From Lingula anatina (taxonomy: Eukaryota; Brachiopoda; Lingulata; Lingulida; Lingulidae), in contig NW_019774180.1 of the NCBI RefSeq assembly GCF_001039355.2, positions 886,665-950,664 of the forward strand: 64,000 bases of DNA. The letters are read 5' to 3'. This document shows positions 63,291-64,000 of the stretch, one piece after another; the stretch's first letter is position 1; each line of letters begins with the position of its first letter. The notes under the pieces are model-generated. The model saw only the letters and a list, made by a program, of their open reading frames with translations. It had not been told where the DNA came from and ran no database searches. The translations under genes and the position numbers were made by a program.

Positions 63291-64000
63291 CTGAAAATTC
63301 AGTAGATAATTATTGATTAAGTACAAGGTAACTACTTATTATTGAGAATAGTGTTTGTAAAGTGTGGGCCGAATTAAGTAAGCCTACAAAGTGTAGTCTT
63401 TCTGGACGCAAACTGGTCACTTGTGCTCTTTCGAGAATTCATCTAAGTAGAGACAGTTACATGACAATTTATGTTATTACAATAAGGGAAACTGTTGATG
63501 CACCCATGTTTGATGTCCTGTTCGCCTTGATAAGTTTAAATGTAATTTTAAATGTTTGAAAAATAAACCTTCCCAAGGTAATGCACAATATAATTTCCAA
63601 CATGTGTATACTGTATATTCTTACACTGATTAAGATAAATCTCGAAAGATCTCTCATTAAAAAAACTGAAAGGTCTTTTGCTTGTACTATTCATGTGCGA
63701 CAGAAGTCTGCTTCGGCATCTTTTGATCAACACACGTTAGTATAAAAATTGATAATAATAATAAAAGCGACGACAGGAGCATAAGCAACAACACATATAA
63801 GCATACATTTATTGACTAGTCCTAGGTAAAACAAAAACAAAATGTCCCTGGTATGATATACACGTATTGTTTACTTTCTATCTATTTATTATACATTTCT
63901 TTGTTTATCTATAAATTTTGGTTTATTCGAATCAATCCAAGCACGATTTGGTACAATTTAGTGCCCACCTCCGTCCAGGGGGGGTTGAATTAAACAGCAC
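63291..64000. other. intron of the receptor gene running out of the window
   Basis: The exon at 63165-63290 needs one base from an upstream exon, and no phase-1 donor with coding sequence is seen here, so the 5' part must lie beyond 64000. Nothing else is recognised. Confidence 0.6.

Overview
The window is nuclear DNA from an animal. It is AT-rich, its genes are split by GT-AG introns, and it has long 3' UTRs, microsatellites and small palindromic transposons. The protein families (DEG/ENaC channel, CNNM transporter, TRPC channel, VWDE-like mosaic receptor, THAP protein) fit a marine invertebrate bilaterian such as a lophotrochozoan or non-vertebrate deuterostome. The species cannot be fixed from sequence alone. 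Assembly gaps are a long N run at 19741-20568 and single n's at 12242 and 18086; the one at 18086 cuts through a coding exon. Layout, left to right. 1-72 may be the last codons of a gene entering from the left, followed by about 7 kb with no convincing coding sequence. 7309-13396 (+) is a complete DEG/ENaC sodium-channel subunit: ten coding exons that splice to exactly 526 codons plus stop. 15.8-17.4 kb (-) is a THAP zinc-finger gene whose 3' end I could not resolve. 17.6-18.1 kb is a duplicated and CpG-rich repeat tract that abuts the broken start of a CNNM metal-transporter gene (18087-25636, +), which also has an alternative C-terminal exon at 28186-28223. 25.6-29.9 kb is its probable 3' UTR, with a MITE and a cluster of AATGCCAAA sites. 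33478-44437 (+) is a complete TRPC-type channel: eleven exons, 942 residues. 44578-44649 (-) is tRNA-Trp(CCA). 46061-63290 (-) is a very large type I membrane protein: 29 exons in the window, 2,799 residues visible, 5' end beyond the window. Every exon join was checked for reading phase. Biologically, three ion-transport genes (ENaC-type Na+, CNNM-type Mg2+, TRPC-type Ca2+/Na+) lie in one orientation and face a giant adhesive or recognition receptor across a tRNA gene. No operon-like relation is implied. The most notable object is the receptor. Its ectodomain carries discoidin, EGF, laminin-G, mucin, laminin-G, a VWDE-type region and a VWD domain, and it has a furin-type site, one transmembrane helix and a tyrosine-rich tail with an ITAM-like spacing. 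At least five MITE-like elements with recognisable inverted ends are inserted in introns, UTRs and intergenic DNA.
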